From Bacteroidota bacterium (GTDB taxonomy: Bacteria; Bacteroidota; Bacteroidia; Chitinophagales; Chitinophagaceae): a stretch of DNA of 64,000 bases. Shown here piece after piece: positions 36,006-45,700 of this stretch. Under the pieces are notes generated by a model, which worked only from the letters and a program-made list of their open reading frames with translations, was not told the origin of the DNA and did not search any database. Each line of letters begins with the position of its first letter. Positions within the stretch are counted from its first letter, which is position 1. Both the position numbers and the translations under genes were made by a program. Where the stretch lies: contig JAKQJG010000376.1 in the NCBI GenBank assembly GCA_029561305.1, positions 1 to 64,000 on the forward strand, read 5' to 3'.

Positions 36006-36437
36006 ATGAGTGAGCATCACGATCATACAGTATCATCACCGGAAATAACCTTTGGGCATCCGCCGGCTGAAAGCACCAAACGAATATGGGTGGTATTGGG
36101 TATATTATCTATTATAACGGTTATAGAACTGATTCTTGGTTTAGGTATAGCCCGTCATTGGTATCCTAACGACACCTGGGTTTTATTTGTAAAAGGAACG
36201 GTTTGCATTTTATCACTGGCCAAAGCATATTATATTGTATCTGAATTTATGCACCTGGGTAGTGAGATACGCAACTTCATTATGACGATTGTAGTGCCTC
36301 TATTGCTTTTTGTGTGGTTTATTGCAGCTTTCCTCTGGGATGGAAACAGCTGGAAGAACCTGCGTAACAAGTATGGCGGCGAACCTGCAAAACAAGAACA
36401 GGCTGCACCGGCACATCAGAAAGGGGCGAAAGATTAA
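36006..36437 (+). CDS. Cytochrome c oxidase subunit IV family protein
   Basis: Three TM helices, typical size and position (IWVVLGILSIITVIELILGLG). Confidence 0.85.
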   Translation: MSEHHDHTVSSPEITFGHPPAESTKRIWVVLGILSIITVIELILGLGIARHWYPNDTWVLFVKGTVCILSLAKAYYIVSEFMHLGSEIRNFIMTIVVPLLLFVWFIAAFLWDGNSWKNLRNKYGGEPAKQEQAAPAHQKGAKD

Positions 36438-36466
36438 TCGAAAGAAATTACCATAGTGAATTTTTT

Positions 36467-36500
36467 AAACCATCGTCCTAAAAGGCCCGATGGTTTTTTT
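36467..36500 (+). terminator. Intrinsic terminator after the cox operon
   Basis: AAACCATCG-tcctaaaaggcc-CGATGGTTTTTTT. Confidence 0.8.
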
Positions 36501-36525
36501 ATAGTAAGCTGACTAAAGTGAAAGT

Positions 36526-37245
36526 ATGAACAAGAGGGCTATTTTAGGTATTTTACTGGCAACCGTACTGCCATTGTGTGGATATGTAATGGTAAAATAT
36601 TATGGGGAAAGAGCGGTACACATGCCGCCAAGGTATTTCTATGATGGGGTGGATACCACAAGGGAAGATGGCAGAATAAATACAGACACTGCCTGGCATA
36701 AGGTAAAGAATATGACCTTTGTAAACCAGCTGGGTGATACAGTAGAACTAAACTCCCTTAGAAACAGGATTGTCGTGATAAATTTTTTCTTTACCCGCTG
36801 CCCAAGCGTTTGCCCCGGCCTGGCAGTGAAGATTAAAAAGCTGCAGGAATCTTTTTCAGGCAGCAAGAACGACAGCATTGTACAATTTATTTCTGTAAGT
36901 GTTGACCCAGAGTATGATTCCGTGCCACAGTTGAGAAAATTTGCAGACCGCTTTACCAGTAACCACGATAACTGGTGGTTTGTAACCGGCGATAAAAAGG
37001 CTATTTACGATTTTGGAATGAAGGAATTGAAAGCAAGCATTGCCGATGCCGATGTTGATTCCATATTTATCCATACTCCATACTTTTTCCTGCTCGACAG
37101 GGACAGGGTTGTAAGGGGCTGGTATAATGGCTTTGATGATGCCAAACAAGCAAAGCTGGTTAAAGATATTCCGCTGCTGATGCTGGAGAAACAACGAAAA
37201 AGAAGTTTTAAAACCTTTTTAAAAGAACTTTTTGGTAGAAGTTAG
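36526..37245 (+). CDS. SCO1/SenC family copper chaperone-like protein
   Basis: NFFFTRCPSVCPGL (CxxxC), VSVDPEYDSVPQLRKFADRF, HTPYFFLLDRD. Confidence 0.93.
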   Translation: MNKRAILGILLATVLPLCGYVMVKYYGERAVHMPPRYFYDGVDTTREDGRINTDTAWHKVKNMTFVNQLGDTVELNSLRNRIVVINFFFTRCPSVCPGLAVKIKKLQESFSGSKNDSIVQFISVSVDPEYDSVPQLRKFADRFTSNHDNWWFVTGDKKAIYDFGMKELKASIADADVDSIFIHTPYFFLLDRDRVVRGWYNGFDDAKQAKLVKDIPLLMLEKQRKRSFKTFLKELFGRS

Positions 37246-37314
37246 TTCCAAAAGGCAAGGAAGCAAACCAATGACTATTCACAATTCACCCCTATCAAAC
37301 ACATGCTGACACCT

Positions 37315-37893
37315 ATGTTAGAAAAAAACGACCGTAAGGCCAAATGGCTGATAGGAGTTTTTTCAGTTGTAGTTTTCTCTGTAGTAACTGTACTCGGCAA
37401 ATACAATCTTGCCGGCAAAGTGCAATTGGATTTTGATGTGCATATTTTCGCCACGATCAATGCGGCAGTAAACGGTTTGGTGGCCTTACTATTGCTGGTG
37501 GGGTTGTATTTAGCTAAACAGCGGAAATTTGAAATCCACAAGCAGGTGATGATTACAGCAATGCTGTTATCTGTGTTCTTTTTACTTTCTTATATCTGTC
37601 ACCATCTTTTTGCAGGCGAAACAATGTACGGCGAAACAGACGGAATTCACGGTCTTAGTGATGCCGAAAGGTCTGCAGTGGGTGAAGGCCGTACGCTCTA
37701 CCTTGCTATTTTGCTGACGCATATACCGCTGGCCGGCCTTGCCCTGCCATTTATTTTATTTGCTGCTTACCGGGCGTTAACGGGTGAATATGACAAGCAT
37801 AAAAAGCTGGTAAGGATCATCTGGCCTGTGTGGTTTTATGTTGCCATTACGGGGGTAATTGTTTATTTTATGATCAGCCCCTATTACCGATAA
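37315..37893 (+). CDS. DUF420 domain-containing membrane protein
   Basis: HIFATINAAVNGLVALLLLVGLYLAKQRKFEIHKQVMITAM typical of DUF420; follows SCO. Confidence 0.88.
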   Translation: MLEKNDRKAKWLIGVFSVVVFSVVTVLGKYNLAGKVQLDFDVHIFATINAAVNGLVALLLLVGLYLAKQRKFEIHKQVMITAMLLSVFFLLSYICHHLFAGETMYGETDGIHGLSDAERSAVGEGRTLYLAILLTHIPLAGLALPFILFAAYRALTGEYDKHKKLVRIIWPVWFYVAITGVIVYFMISPYYR

Positions 37894-38354
37894 TGAATCA
37901 ACAGGGAACTTTAAGATCATTGCAGCTATTGCATAAGGCGTTGATGTTGGGACCAATATTATTTGGTTCTATTTCTTTCTACCTTGTATACTCAGATAAA
38001 TTTTCCCCGGCAATGGCAGAACAGGATCAGCTGTTGCAGCTTATTGCCATTGCTGCTTCTTTTGCCGCGGTTTTTACCGGATCTTCTATTTTCAAAAAAA
38101 AGGTTTTTGAAATACGTGACGCTCAGCAATCAGTCACCGAAAAAGCTGCAGCCTTCCGTCCCGTTTGTCTTATACAGTGGGCACTGCTGGAAGGCGCCGC
38201 AATTTTTTGCATTGTATGTTTTCTTCTCACAGGAAACCTTGCTTTTCTGGCATTGGCTGGCGCTGTTCTGCTTTGGTTTGCGCTAACAGGCCCGTCTAAA
38301 ATGAAAATCATGCTATTGCTCCGGTTGAGCGAAGCAGAGATGGAAAATTTCTGA
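37893..38354 (+). CDS. Conserved hypothetical membrane protein
   Basis: Start MNQQGTLRSLQLLHKALMLGP overlaps the DUF420 stop (TAATG); about 4 TM segments. Confidence 0.7.
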   Translation: MNQQGTLRSLQLLHKALMLGPILFGSISFYLVYSDKFSPAMAEQDQLLQLIAIAASFAAVFTGSSIFKKKVFEIRDAQQSVTEKAAAFRPVCLIQWALLEGAAIFCIVCFLLTGNLAFLALAGAVLLWFALTGPSKMKIMLLLRLSEAEMENF

Positions 38355-38358
38355 TTTT

Positions 38359-39096
38359 TCAGGATACCCTTTCCACAACAATTTTCAATGGGCTCATATA
38401 GGTGATCAAAACTTTTATCATATCGCCGGTTTTTACTTCAGCTGGTTTATCTTCTTTATTTTTTGAAAGGGGGATCTTTGCCTGTATGGCGTTGTTGAAC
38501 AGGTTTATAAAAATACCAAATGGAGTTACCTTATAAACAGTGCCCTCACATACTGTTTTGTTTTTGAAATACTGGAGGGCCGTTTTATATTGTGGTATAA
38601 ATTCACTTTTATAAAGAGCAGCTGTAGCACCTGCTGGCTTATCAAAGTTATTGAGTTTGAAAAAGGTTGGTTCATTCAGGTGGCTGTCGTGCGGGGGCAG
38701 TTCCCAGGGAGACAGTAGCAGGGGAAATAAAATATAACTGCCTGTTTCCTTTACAAAATAAGCGTCACCTGCTTTCTTTAAATATCCAACAAAGCGGTTT
38801 TCAGTTGCAGCCTTCTGTAATAAGTTCACATAGGCATTATTATAACGGAACTCAATCAGGTCAGCCACCATCTTATCACCTCTTGGTGTGGGAACAATCA
38901 CAAAACTCACTTCATCACCAATACGGAAAGCATGGGTTTTTTTGATGAGCTTTTTCTCTTTTAGTTTTTGCTGTACCTGCTCACTAATATTCCCATTGAT
39001 AGATTTTGTTTTGCCATTGTGCAGGTATTCAATAGTGGCATAATCTTTTTCGTGATGAATAAAGGTGATGGTGCCGGTGAGTGATTGTTTATCCAT
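38359..39096 (-). CDS. Hypothetical RNA-binding-like protein (CSD-like N-terminus, S1-like C-terminus)
   Basis: GTITFIHHEKDYATIEY near the N-terminus; CEGTVYKVTPFGIFINLFNNAIQAKIPLSKN...GDMIKVLI S1-like. Confidence 0.65.
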   Translation of the reverse strand: MDKQSLTGTITFIHHEKDYATIEYLHNGKTKSINGNISEQVQQKLKEKKLIKKTHAFRIGDEVSFVIVPTPRGDKMVADLIEFRYNNAYVNLLQKAATENRFVGYLKKAGDAYFVKETGSYILFPLLLSPWELPPHDSHLNEPTFFKLNNFDKPAGATAALYKSEFIPQYKTALQYFKNKTVCEGTVYKVTPFGIFINLFNNAIQAKIPLSKNKEDKPAEVKTGDMIKVLITYMSPLKIVVERVS

Positions 39097-39194
39097 ACGT
39101 GTTATTTGAAAATGCCGGTGATAAAAGTAAACGATAAAATAGTTACAGCAGATTATCTGCGCATTGGCGGCAATAAATCAGTTATATAGCTCAA

Positions 39195-39605
39195 TTATAA
39201 GGAGAGTTCTTTTGAAGGATCCCAAAACAGTTTTTCAAAATCAACTACTGTGTCATCCTTTACTGCAATCTTTTCTTTCCTTAATAATTCTTCCATCAAA
39301 GTAGGTGTGGCAAAATGATTTTTGCCGCTGAGCATACCGTTCCTGTTTACCACCCTTTGCGCCGGCACTTTTGGCTTGGCCATATGGGAAGCATTCATAG
39401 CCCACCCCACCATTCTTGCACTGAGTTTGGTTCCGAGGTAACTGGCAATGGCACCATAAGAGCTAACGCGTCCTTTAGGTATTTGCCTTACCACATCAAA
39501 CACATCTTCAAAAAAAGAATACGATGGTGCTTTGCTTTTTTCCTTACCAGTGTCTTTAGTTTTTTTAGAAAAGCTTTTACTGCTTGATTCTTTAATCGCT
39601 TTCAT
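39195..39605 (-). CDS. MGMT family / alkyltransferase-like protein lacking the catalytic cysteine
   Basis: VFDVVRQIPKGRVSSYGAIASYLG...SARMVGWAMN...PAQRVVNRNGMLSGKNHF; PAQRV replaces PCHRV. Confidence 0.88.
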   Translation of the reverse strand: MKAIKESSSKSFSKKTKDTGKEKSKAPSYSFFEDVFDVVRQIPKGRVSSYGAIASYLGTKLSARMVGWAMNASHMAKPKVPAQRVVNRNGMLSGKNHFATPTLMEELLRKEKIAVKDDTVVDFEKLFWDPSKELSL

Positions 39606-39795
39606 CCCAGGTTTTTTTTAAAGAGCTGTTTAGCAATATACTCCGTTTTGGCTCTGGTACATTCACATAGTTGTAAGGACAATGCATACAGCCATTACCA
39701 CAGCAAAACCCTTTTTTTAAATGAAATTTTTCTGTAAGCACCATGTATCCTCCTTCATTATAATAAAAATCTTCTCCTTCTACTAATGTGCTCAT
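39592..39795 (-). CDS. DUF5522 domain-containing protein
   Basis: EGEDFYYNEGGYMVLTEKFHLKKGFCCGNGCMHCPYNYV. Confidence 0.85.
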   Translation of the reverse strand: MSTLVEGEDFYYNEGGYMVLTEKFHLKKGFCCGNGCMHCPYNYVNVPEPKRSILLNSSLKKTWDESD

Positions 39796-39849
39796 TGATC
39801 AAACTGTTTATTATATACCATTATTTCATGCAAGCTCAACAAGGCAACC

Positions 39850-39893
39850 GGTTCTAAAACCCTTCTTTTAGAGGCCCGGAGCTTTCTCCTTCA
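39850..39893. repeat. Degenerate GC-rich repeat copy downstream of trmB
   Basis: GGTTCTAAAACCCTTCTTTTAGAGGCCCGGAGCTTTCTCCTTCA aligns with 39961..40004. Confidence 0.55.
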
Positions 39894-39960
39894 CTCAATG
39901 TGGCCATTACCTGATTTAATTTATCAATTATCATACTCATTAAGGTTATTTTAATCAGCA

Positions 39961-40004
39961 GGTTCTCTAAGTCCTTCTTTTGGAGGGGGGGGAGGCTTTT
40001 TCGC
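39961..40004. repeat. GC-rich repeat copy overlapping the trmB 3' end
   Basis: GGTTCTCTAAGTCCTTCTTTTGGAGGGGGGGGAGGCTTTTTCGC. Confidence 0.6.
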
Positions 40005-40725
40005 TCACCTTATTCACTACATGCTTTTCCTGGTTTTCTGTTTCTTTTAAAATTTCCTGCAGCAAATTGTCTTTATCAATAATCACATCTGGCAGACTAA
40101 ACTTAAGGTAAAATACCCGGTTGCTGCCTGCAATATCCAGCGATTCATAATGTGTTTTAATTTTCAACACCTCGCTGTTTGTTTGCTCGTAAGCATTGTC
40201 AAAATCTTCAACACAATAAAGGCCGTAGAGTTCAATCACCTTTTTAGTAAAGCCATACAGATCAGGCGAATCTGTTTTTAAATGAATAAACCCTCCCGGC
40301 TTAAGTATTTGTTGATAGCAGCGTAAAAATCCAGGATGTGTTAACCGTCTCCTGGCCCTGGAGGTTCTCAGTTGCGGATCGGGAAAGGTGATCCAGATTT
40401 CAGATACTTCTCCGGAGGAAAAATAATTGGGCAGCATGCCTATCTGGGTACGCAGGAAAGCTGCATTGGCAATTTTTTCATCCAGGCATTTTTTTGCACC
40501 GGCATACATTCTGTTGCCTTTTATATCAACGCCAATAAAATTACTGTCCGCAAAAAGCTTTGCCAGTCCAACTGTGTATTCGCCCCTGCCGCAGGCAAGT
40601 TCCAATACGATGTTGTGTTCATTATTAAAGTGCAACGCCCATTTCCCCTGCATATTTTCCGGATACTCCAGCACATTAGGAAATGTTTTAATCGCTGCAA
40701 AACGAATCAATTTTTTTTGTCCCAT
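39967..40725 (-). CDS. trmB: tRNA (guanine-N7-)-methyltransferase
   Basis: LELACGRGEYTVGLAKLF, FIGVDIKGNRMYAGAKK, ITFPDPQLRTSRARRRLTHPGFL; start reassigned to MGQKKLIRF at 40725. Confidence 0.9.
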   Translation of the reverse strand: MGQKKLIRFAAIKTFPNVLEYPENMQGKWALHFNNEHNIVLELACGRGEYTVGLAKLFADSNFIGVDIKGNRMYAGAKKCLDEKIANAAFLRTQIGMLPNYFSSGEVSEIWITFPDPQLRTSRARRRLTHPGFLRCYQQILKPGGFIHLKTDSPDLYGFTKKVIELYGLYCVEDFDNAYEQTNSEVLKIKTHYESLDIAGSNRVFYLKFSLPDVIIDKDNLLQEILKETENQEKHVVNKVSEKASPPSKRRT

Positions 40726-40903
40726 ACGGCAGCAAATATACAAACAGCGGGTAAGCAAGAAAGCAACAGGCAAAAGGCCAGGGAACTGAAAATCCAAAAA
40801 ATTAATTGTTTCCATAGTAAAATTCCTGTGTCAATGGGTTAATTAAATAATTGTTTCACTAAATTGCATCAATTCAATGCTTGCGTAACCACTCAACTGC
40901 TGT

Positions 40904-41467
40904 ATGATTTCATCAAACGAGATCAAAGAACTCCAATATAAAATATCTGCCGATGGCGATCAGCATGCGTATGCACAACTATACCTTGCATATATGCCTT
41001 ACTTGCTGCGTTTTGCCAGGTCCATCATAAAAAATAATGAACTGGCTGAAGAAGTGGTTTCTGATGTGTTTATAAAAGTATGGCAAAACCGGGCAGAGCT
41101 GGGTAAGATTGATAACCTTAAATTATACCTCTACGTAAGTACAAAAAATACGGCGCTTAATTATCTATCCCGCCATTTTAGAAAAGACATTATTTCGCTG
41201 GAAGAAATGTCGTTGAATATTTCAATGGGCACCTACAACCCTGAGCAATTACTGATCACTTCCGAAGCTGTAAAAAAGATCAACCAGGAAATTCAAAAGC
41301 TGCCCCCCAGGTGCAGGCTGATATTCAAATTGGTGAAAGAAGACAGGCTGCGCTATAGCGAAATTGGCCGATTGCTGAATATTTCTGTTAAAACAATTGA
41401 TAACCAAATGGCAATTGCCCTTAAAAAAATAAGCAGCGCAATTAATTTTGATCTGAAAAAAGCTTAA
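40904..41467 (+). CDS. ECF-type RNA polymerase sigma-70 factor
   Basis: Region 2 YLLRFARSIIKNNELAEEVVSDVFIKVWQNR; region 4 LPPRCRLIFKLVKEDRLRYSEIGRLLNISVKTIDNQMAIALKKI. Confidence 0.93.
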   Translation: MISSNEIKELQYKISADGDQHAYAQLYLAYMPYLLRFARSIIKNNELAEEVVSDVFIKVWQNRAELGKIDNLKLYLYVSTKNTALNYLSRHFRKDIISLEEMSLNISMGTYNPEQLLITSEAVKKINQEIQKLPPRCRLIFKLVKEDRLRYSEIGRLLNISVKTIDNQMAIALKKISSAINFDLKKA

Positions 41468-41522
41468 AAATATTTCAACGAAGCTTGGTAGATTTTCAAT
41501 TTTAACGTGTCCTGTCTTGCGG

Positions 41523-42677
41523 ATGGATTATACACCAGAACATATTTGGCTGCTGATGGCAAGAAAACTTTCGGGAGAAGCGACTCAAGAAGAGTTGCAG
41601 GAACTGGAAGGGATGCTGAGGGAAAACCCTGCAGCAGGCTATTCTAAGGAAGTATTGAACGACCTATGGCAAAATGATACGCATCCTGACAGGCAGTATT
41701 CAGAAAGCAGGTATAAGGAACTTGTACAGCAAATAAAAAATATGGGTATTGACGACGGAAAATTCTCTAATGATGACCATTTTATTAATGGCAGCACAGA
41801 AGAATTACCTGTTAAAAGCAGCAAAAGAAGGTGGTTGGTTGCCTTTAGTATGGCTGTTGTGGTAGTACTGGCGGTATCTATTTATTATTTATCAGGCACG
41901 GAAGGAATTAATAAAGATGCTGAAACAGCACATTCCAAAAATCAGATCAGTACAAAAAATGGTTCAAAAACAAGTCTCGTTCTTCCCGATGGTACAAAGG
42001 TTTGGCTCAATTCGGGAAGCCAGCTTGTATATGATAAAAACTATGGAAATAAACTGAGAGAAGTTTCACTTATTGGTGAAGCTTATTTTGATGTAATCAA
42101 AAACCCGGAGCGCCCGTTTTTGATCCATACTTCTAAAATGGATGTGAAAGTGCTTGGCACAGCATTCAATGTAAAATGTTACCCCGGGGAAAAAACAACA
42201 GAAACGAGCCTGGTAAGAGGCAGTTTAGAAATTTCCCTGAAAGACAGGCAGGAAAAAATAATGCTGAAACCAAATGAAAAGCTGGTAATTAACAATGAAG
42301 ATTTCAGTAAGTTAAAGACAGGAGAAGCCGCCACTGTGAACATTCCGGTTAGGAAAAATGAAAAACCAATTATATCTCTAAGTCACCTCACCCTGCTGCC
42401 GGCCGATAATACAGTAATTGAGACGGCGTGGGTGCAAAACCGGTTGATCTTTAACAGCGAAAGTTTTGAAGAAGTAGCCTTGAAGATGGAAAGATGGTAC
42501 AATGTGAAAATTGATTTTGACGATGAAAGCCTGAAAGATGAAAAACTCACCGGAAACTTTGAAAGGGAAACGGTGGTGGAAGCTTTGAATGCATTGCGCC
42601 TGGTGGCTTCATTCACTTACACCATCAAGAATGAAAAAATCACCATCTTTAAGATTGGTGGAATTAAATTAAAATAA
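41523..42677 (+). CDS. FecR family anti-sigma factor
   Basis: NGSKTSLVLPDGTKVWLNSGSQLVYDKNYGNKLREVSLIGEAYFDVIKNPERPFLIHTSKMDVKVLGTAFNVKCY; C-terminal DUF4974-like domain. Confidence 0.93.
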   Translation: MDYTPEHIWLLMARKLSGEATQEELQELEGMLRENPAAGYSKEVLNDLWQNDTHPDRQYSESRYKELVQQIKNMGIDDGKFSNDDHFINGSTEELPVKSSKRRWLVAFSMAVVVVLAVSIYYLSGTEGINKDAETAHSKNQISTKNGSKTSLVLPDGTKVWLNSGSQLVYDKNYGNKLREVSLIGEAYFDVIKNPERPFLIHTSKMDVKVLGTAFNVKCYPGEKTTETSLVRGSLEISLKDRQEKIMLKPNEKLVINNEDFSKLKTGEAATVNIPVRKNEKPIISLSHLTLLPADNTVIETAWVQNRLIFNSESFEEVALKMERWYNVKIDFDDESLKDEKLTGNFERETVVEALNALRLVASFTYTIKNEKITIFKIGGIKLK

Positions 42678-42789
42678 CGATTGAAAAAAGGGGTAATGCG
42701 TTAACATTCCCCCCAGACAGAAAAAACGAAAAAACAAAGCTGTAACGGCTCTGACGATGCTCTCATTTTATCTACCAAAACATAAAAGT

Positions 42790-45700
42790 ATGAAAAAAGC
42801 CAAACGAATGCTTGTTACTAAAGACCGAACAAGCATTTACAAACTGCTGCTGCTTATGAAATTTACCATTGCATTGCTGTTGTTTGCCTCTCTGCACGTT
42901 TCTGCAAAAACTTATTCGCAGGACCGCATTACGCTCAGGCTGCAATCAGCTGAACTAAAGACGGCGCTCAAGCAAATTGAGAAGAAAACCATGTATCGTT
43001 TTTTGTATAACGATGACGTTGTTTCTGCCAACCGCAAGGTTAGTATTGATGCCAACAATGCACTCGTTACCGAAGTGCTCGATGGTATGTTAACCGAAAC
43101 CACTTTAACCTATAAAGTGCTCGAGAACAACCTGGTGGTGATTACACAAAAAAACATAGTACTACAGGAAACCAGGGTAACTGGTAAAGTAACAGGGCCT
43201 GATGGACAGGGTGTTCAATCTGTAACTGTAAGAATAAAAGGTTCCAATGCGGCCACTACAACGGCTGCCGACGGAACTTATACTATCTCTGCACCGGACG
43301 GCGCTACATTAGAGTTTTCCTCAGTGGGGTATTTATCGCAGGAAGTGGTAGTAGGTGGCCGCACTACCATTAATATCACTTTACAAATAGCTGCTAAGGA
43401 TATTAACGAAGTGGTGGTAATTGGTTATGGTACAGCCAGCAAAAGGGATCTTACAGGTTCCATTGCAAAAATATCAGGTAAAGACATTGCCGATAAGCCT
43501 AACCCTAACCCCGTTGCCTCACTCCAGGGCAGGGTAGCCGGTTTAAGTATTGTTAATAATGGTACGCCAGGTCAGGCCCCGGATATCCGCATCAGGGGTA
43601 CGGGCAGTATTGGTCAGTCTCAGCCTTTATATGTGGTTGATGGCATCTTTAACGACAACATTGATTACCTGAATCCTAACGATATAGAAAGTATTGAAGT
43701 GTTGAAAGATCCTTCCTCTTTAGCCATCTTTGGTGTAAGGGGCGCAACAGGGGTTATAGCCATTACTACTAAAAGGGCGAAAACCGGGCAGCTTACTATT
43801 AACTTTAACAGTACTTACGGCACAAAAAAACTGGTAAATAAAATTGATTTTGTGGATGCCGAACAGTTTAAAACTTTGTTTGCAGAAGAAAGGGCAAATA
43901 ATGGAGTAACAGATCCTTACGATTATACAGGGCTTACAGCAAATACCGACTGGATAGATGCCGTAACAAGGACTGCCAAGTTCAGTACAAGTAATCTTAG
44001 CTTGTCTTCCAGTACCGAAAAAAACAAGTTTAATTTAGGGGTGGGTTATATTATGGATGAAGGCATCATCAGGAATCAGAAACTTAGTAAAATGCTGCTT
44101 TCATTTGCTGATGAAGTAAAGCTGACTAAGGCTATAAAAGTAGGAATCACCTTTAATACCTCCAGGCAAAACAACCCTTATGATGCCACGAATGTTTTAA
44201 ATGATGCCAGGAAAGTAATTCCGCTGGTTTCTTCAGGCACATTGCCTTTCAGGATCAAGAACCCGTACACACCAACAGGAAGCGACAGTATTGATGTGAA
44301 TTTATATTCAGGCCTGGACGTTTCATTACAAAATAATGGTGTGGTAAATCCTTTAGTGTCTTTGGAAAATGAATGGAATAAGGTTATAAACATTGAATAC
44401 AGGAACGTAGGTAGTGTGTATGCTGATATTACTTTCTTAAAGGACTTTAATTTCAGAAGCACATTTTATGCTGATGTAAGTAATGTAAACAGAAGAAGGT
44501 ACAGGCCTCTTTACAGTAGTTATGATCCACGTACAAAACTTCCTCAAGTAGTAAACAATACAACAACAATTGAGGAAAATGATGACAGCTATAAAAAATT
44601 CCAGCAGGATTATATCTTAAATTACAAGAAAAGCTTTGGTGATCACGGGCTCACTTTAACGGGAGGATTTACCACTTACTATTCCGGCGTTTTTAAAAGA
44701 ACGGGCAGGGCAAGTCAATTCAATCCCAATCTGCCTACTTCATTACCTATACCAGATGATCCAAGGCTTTGGTACCTAAGCAATGGTTTTAATGATCCAA
44801 CAACACAGCTTGCTTCATCTGAACAGTATGAAAATACAACAGCTTCTTTTTTAGCCAGGGCTTTATATAATTATAAAGGGAAATATTTCTTAAATGCATC
44901 CTTCAGGGATGATGGATCTTCAAGGATTCTGGGGGTTAACCAGCATCAAAAATTCTGGGCAGTAGGTGCTGCATGGGAAATAAGCAAGGAGTCTTTTTTC
45001 CAGGGTCAGGATGTTATTAATTATTTGAAACTTAAGGGATCCATTGGTGTATTGGGTAACCAGTCGGCTTACGCAGACAATAACCCCGGTTTACCGTTAA
45101 ACTATCCTTTTTACCCTCAGTTAAACATCATCCAGGCTCCTTTCCAGGGTGATTCAAGAGATATCATTGTTATCAATAATGCCGCTACTCCAAGGTACGC
45201 ACCCAGCCCCGATTTGAAGTGGGAAACAGTATCTGCCAAAGAAATTGGAATTGAACTGGACGCCTTTAAGAGAAAGTTGCATTTTGAAGCCAATTATTTC
45301 AGCAGGGTTACCAATGATTTGATGACCTATATCAGCAGGGGTTCTTTAGGATTGCAGGATCTGCTGGTGAATGGAGGAAGTTTAAGTAATAAAGGTGTTG
45401 AATTAACTGCTAACTGGAACCAGTCGGTATCAAGAGACTTTAATTTTTCAGTCGGTGGTAATATTACATTCCTGAAAAACAAAGTCATTGATCTTAGCGA
45501 TGAGCTGCCAACTAAATTTATTTCCAGGGCTTCTGAAAATAATGGAAGTGCAGAAAGTCGTTCTACTCCAGGTCAACCAATTGGTTCATTTTTTGGTTAT
45601 GTAGTGGATGGAATATGGCAGAGCAATACAGAAATTCTGCGTTCAACCATTATTCATCAACTGGATGAAATTAAACCAGGTGATTTAAGGTTTAAGGATA

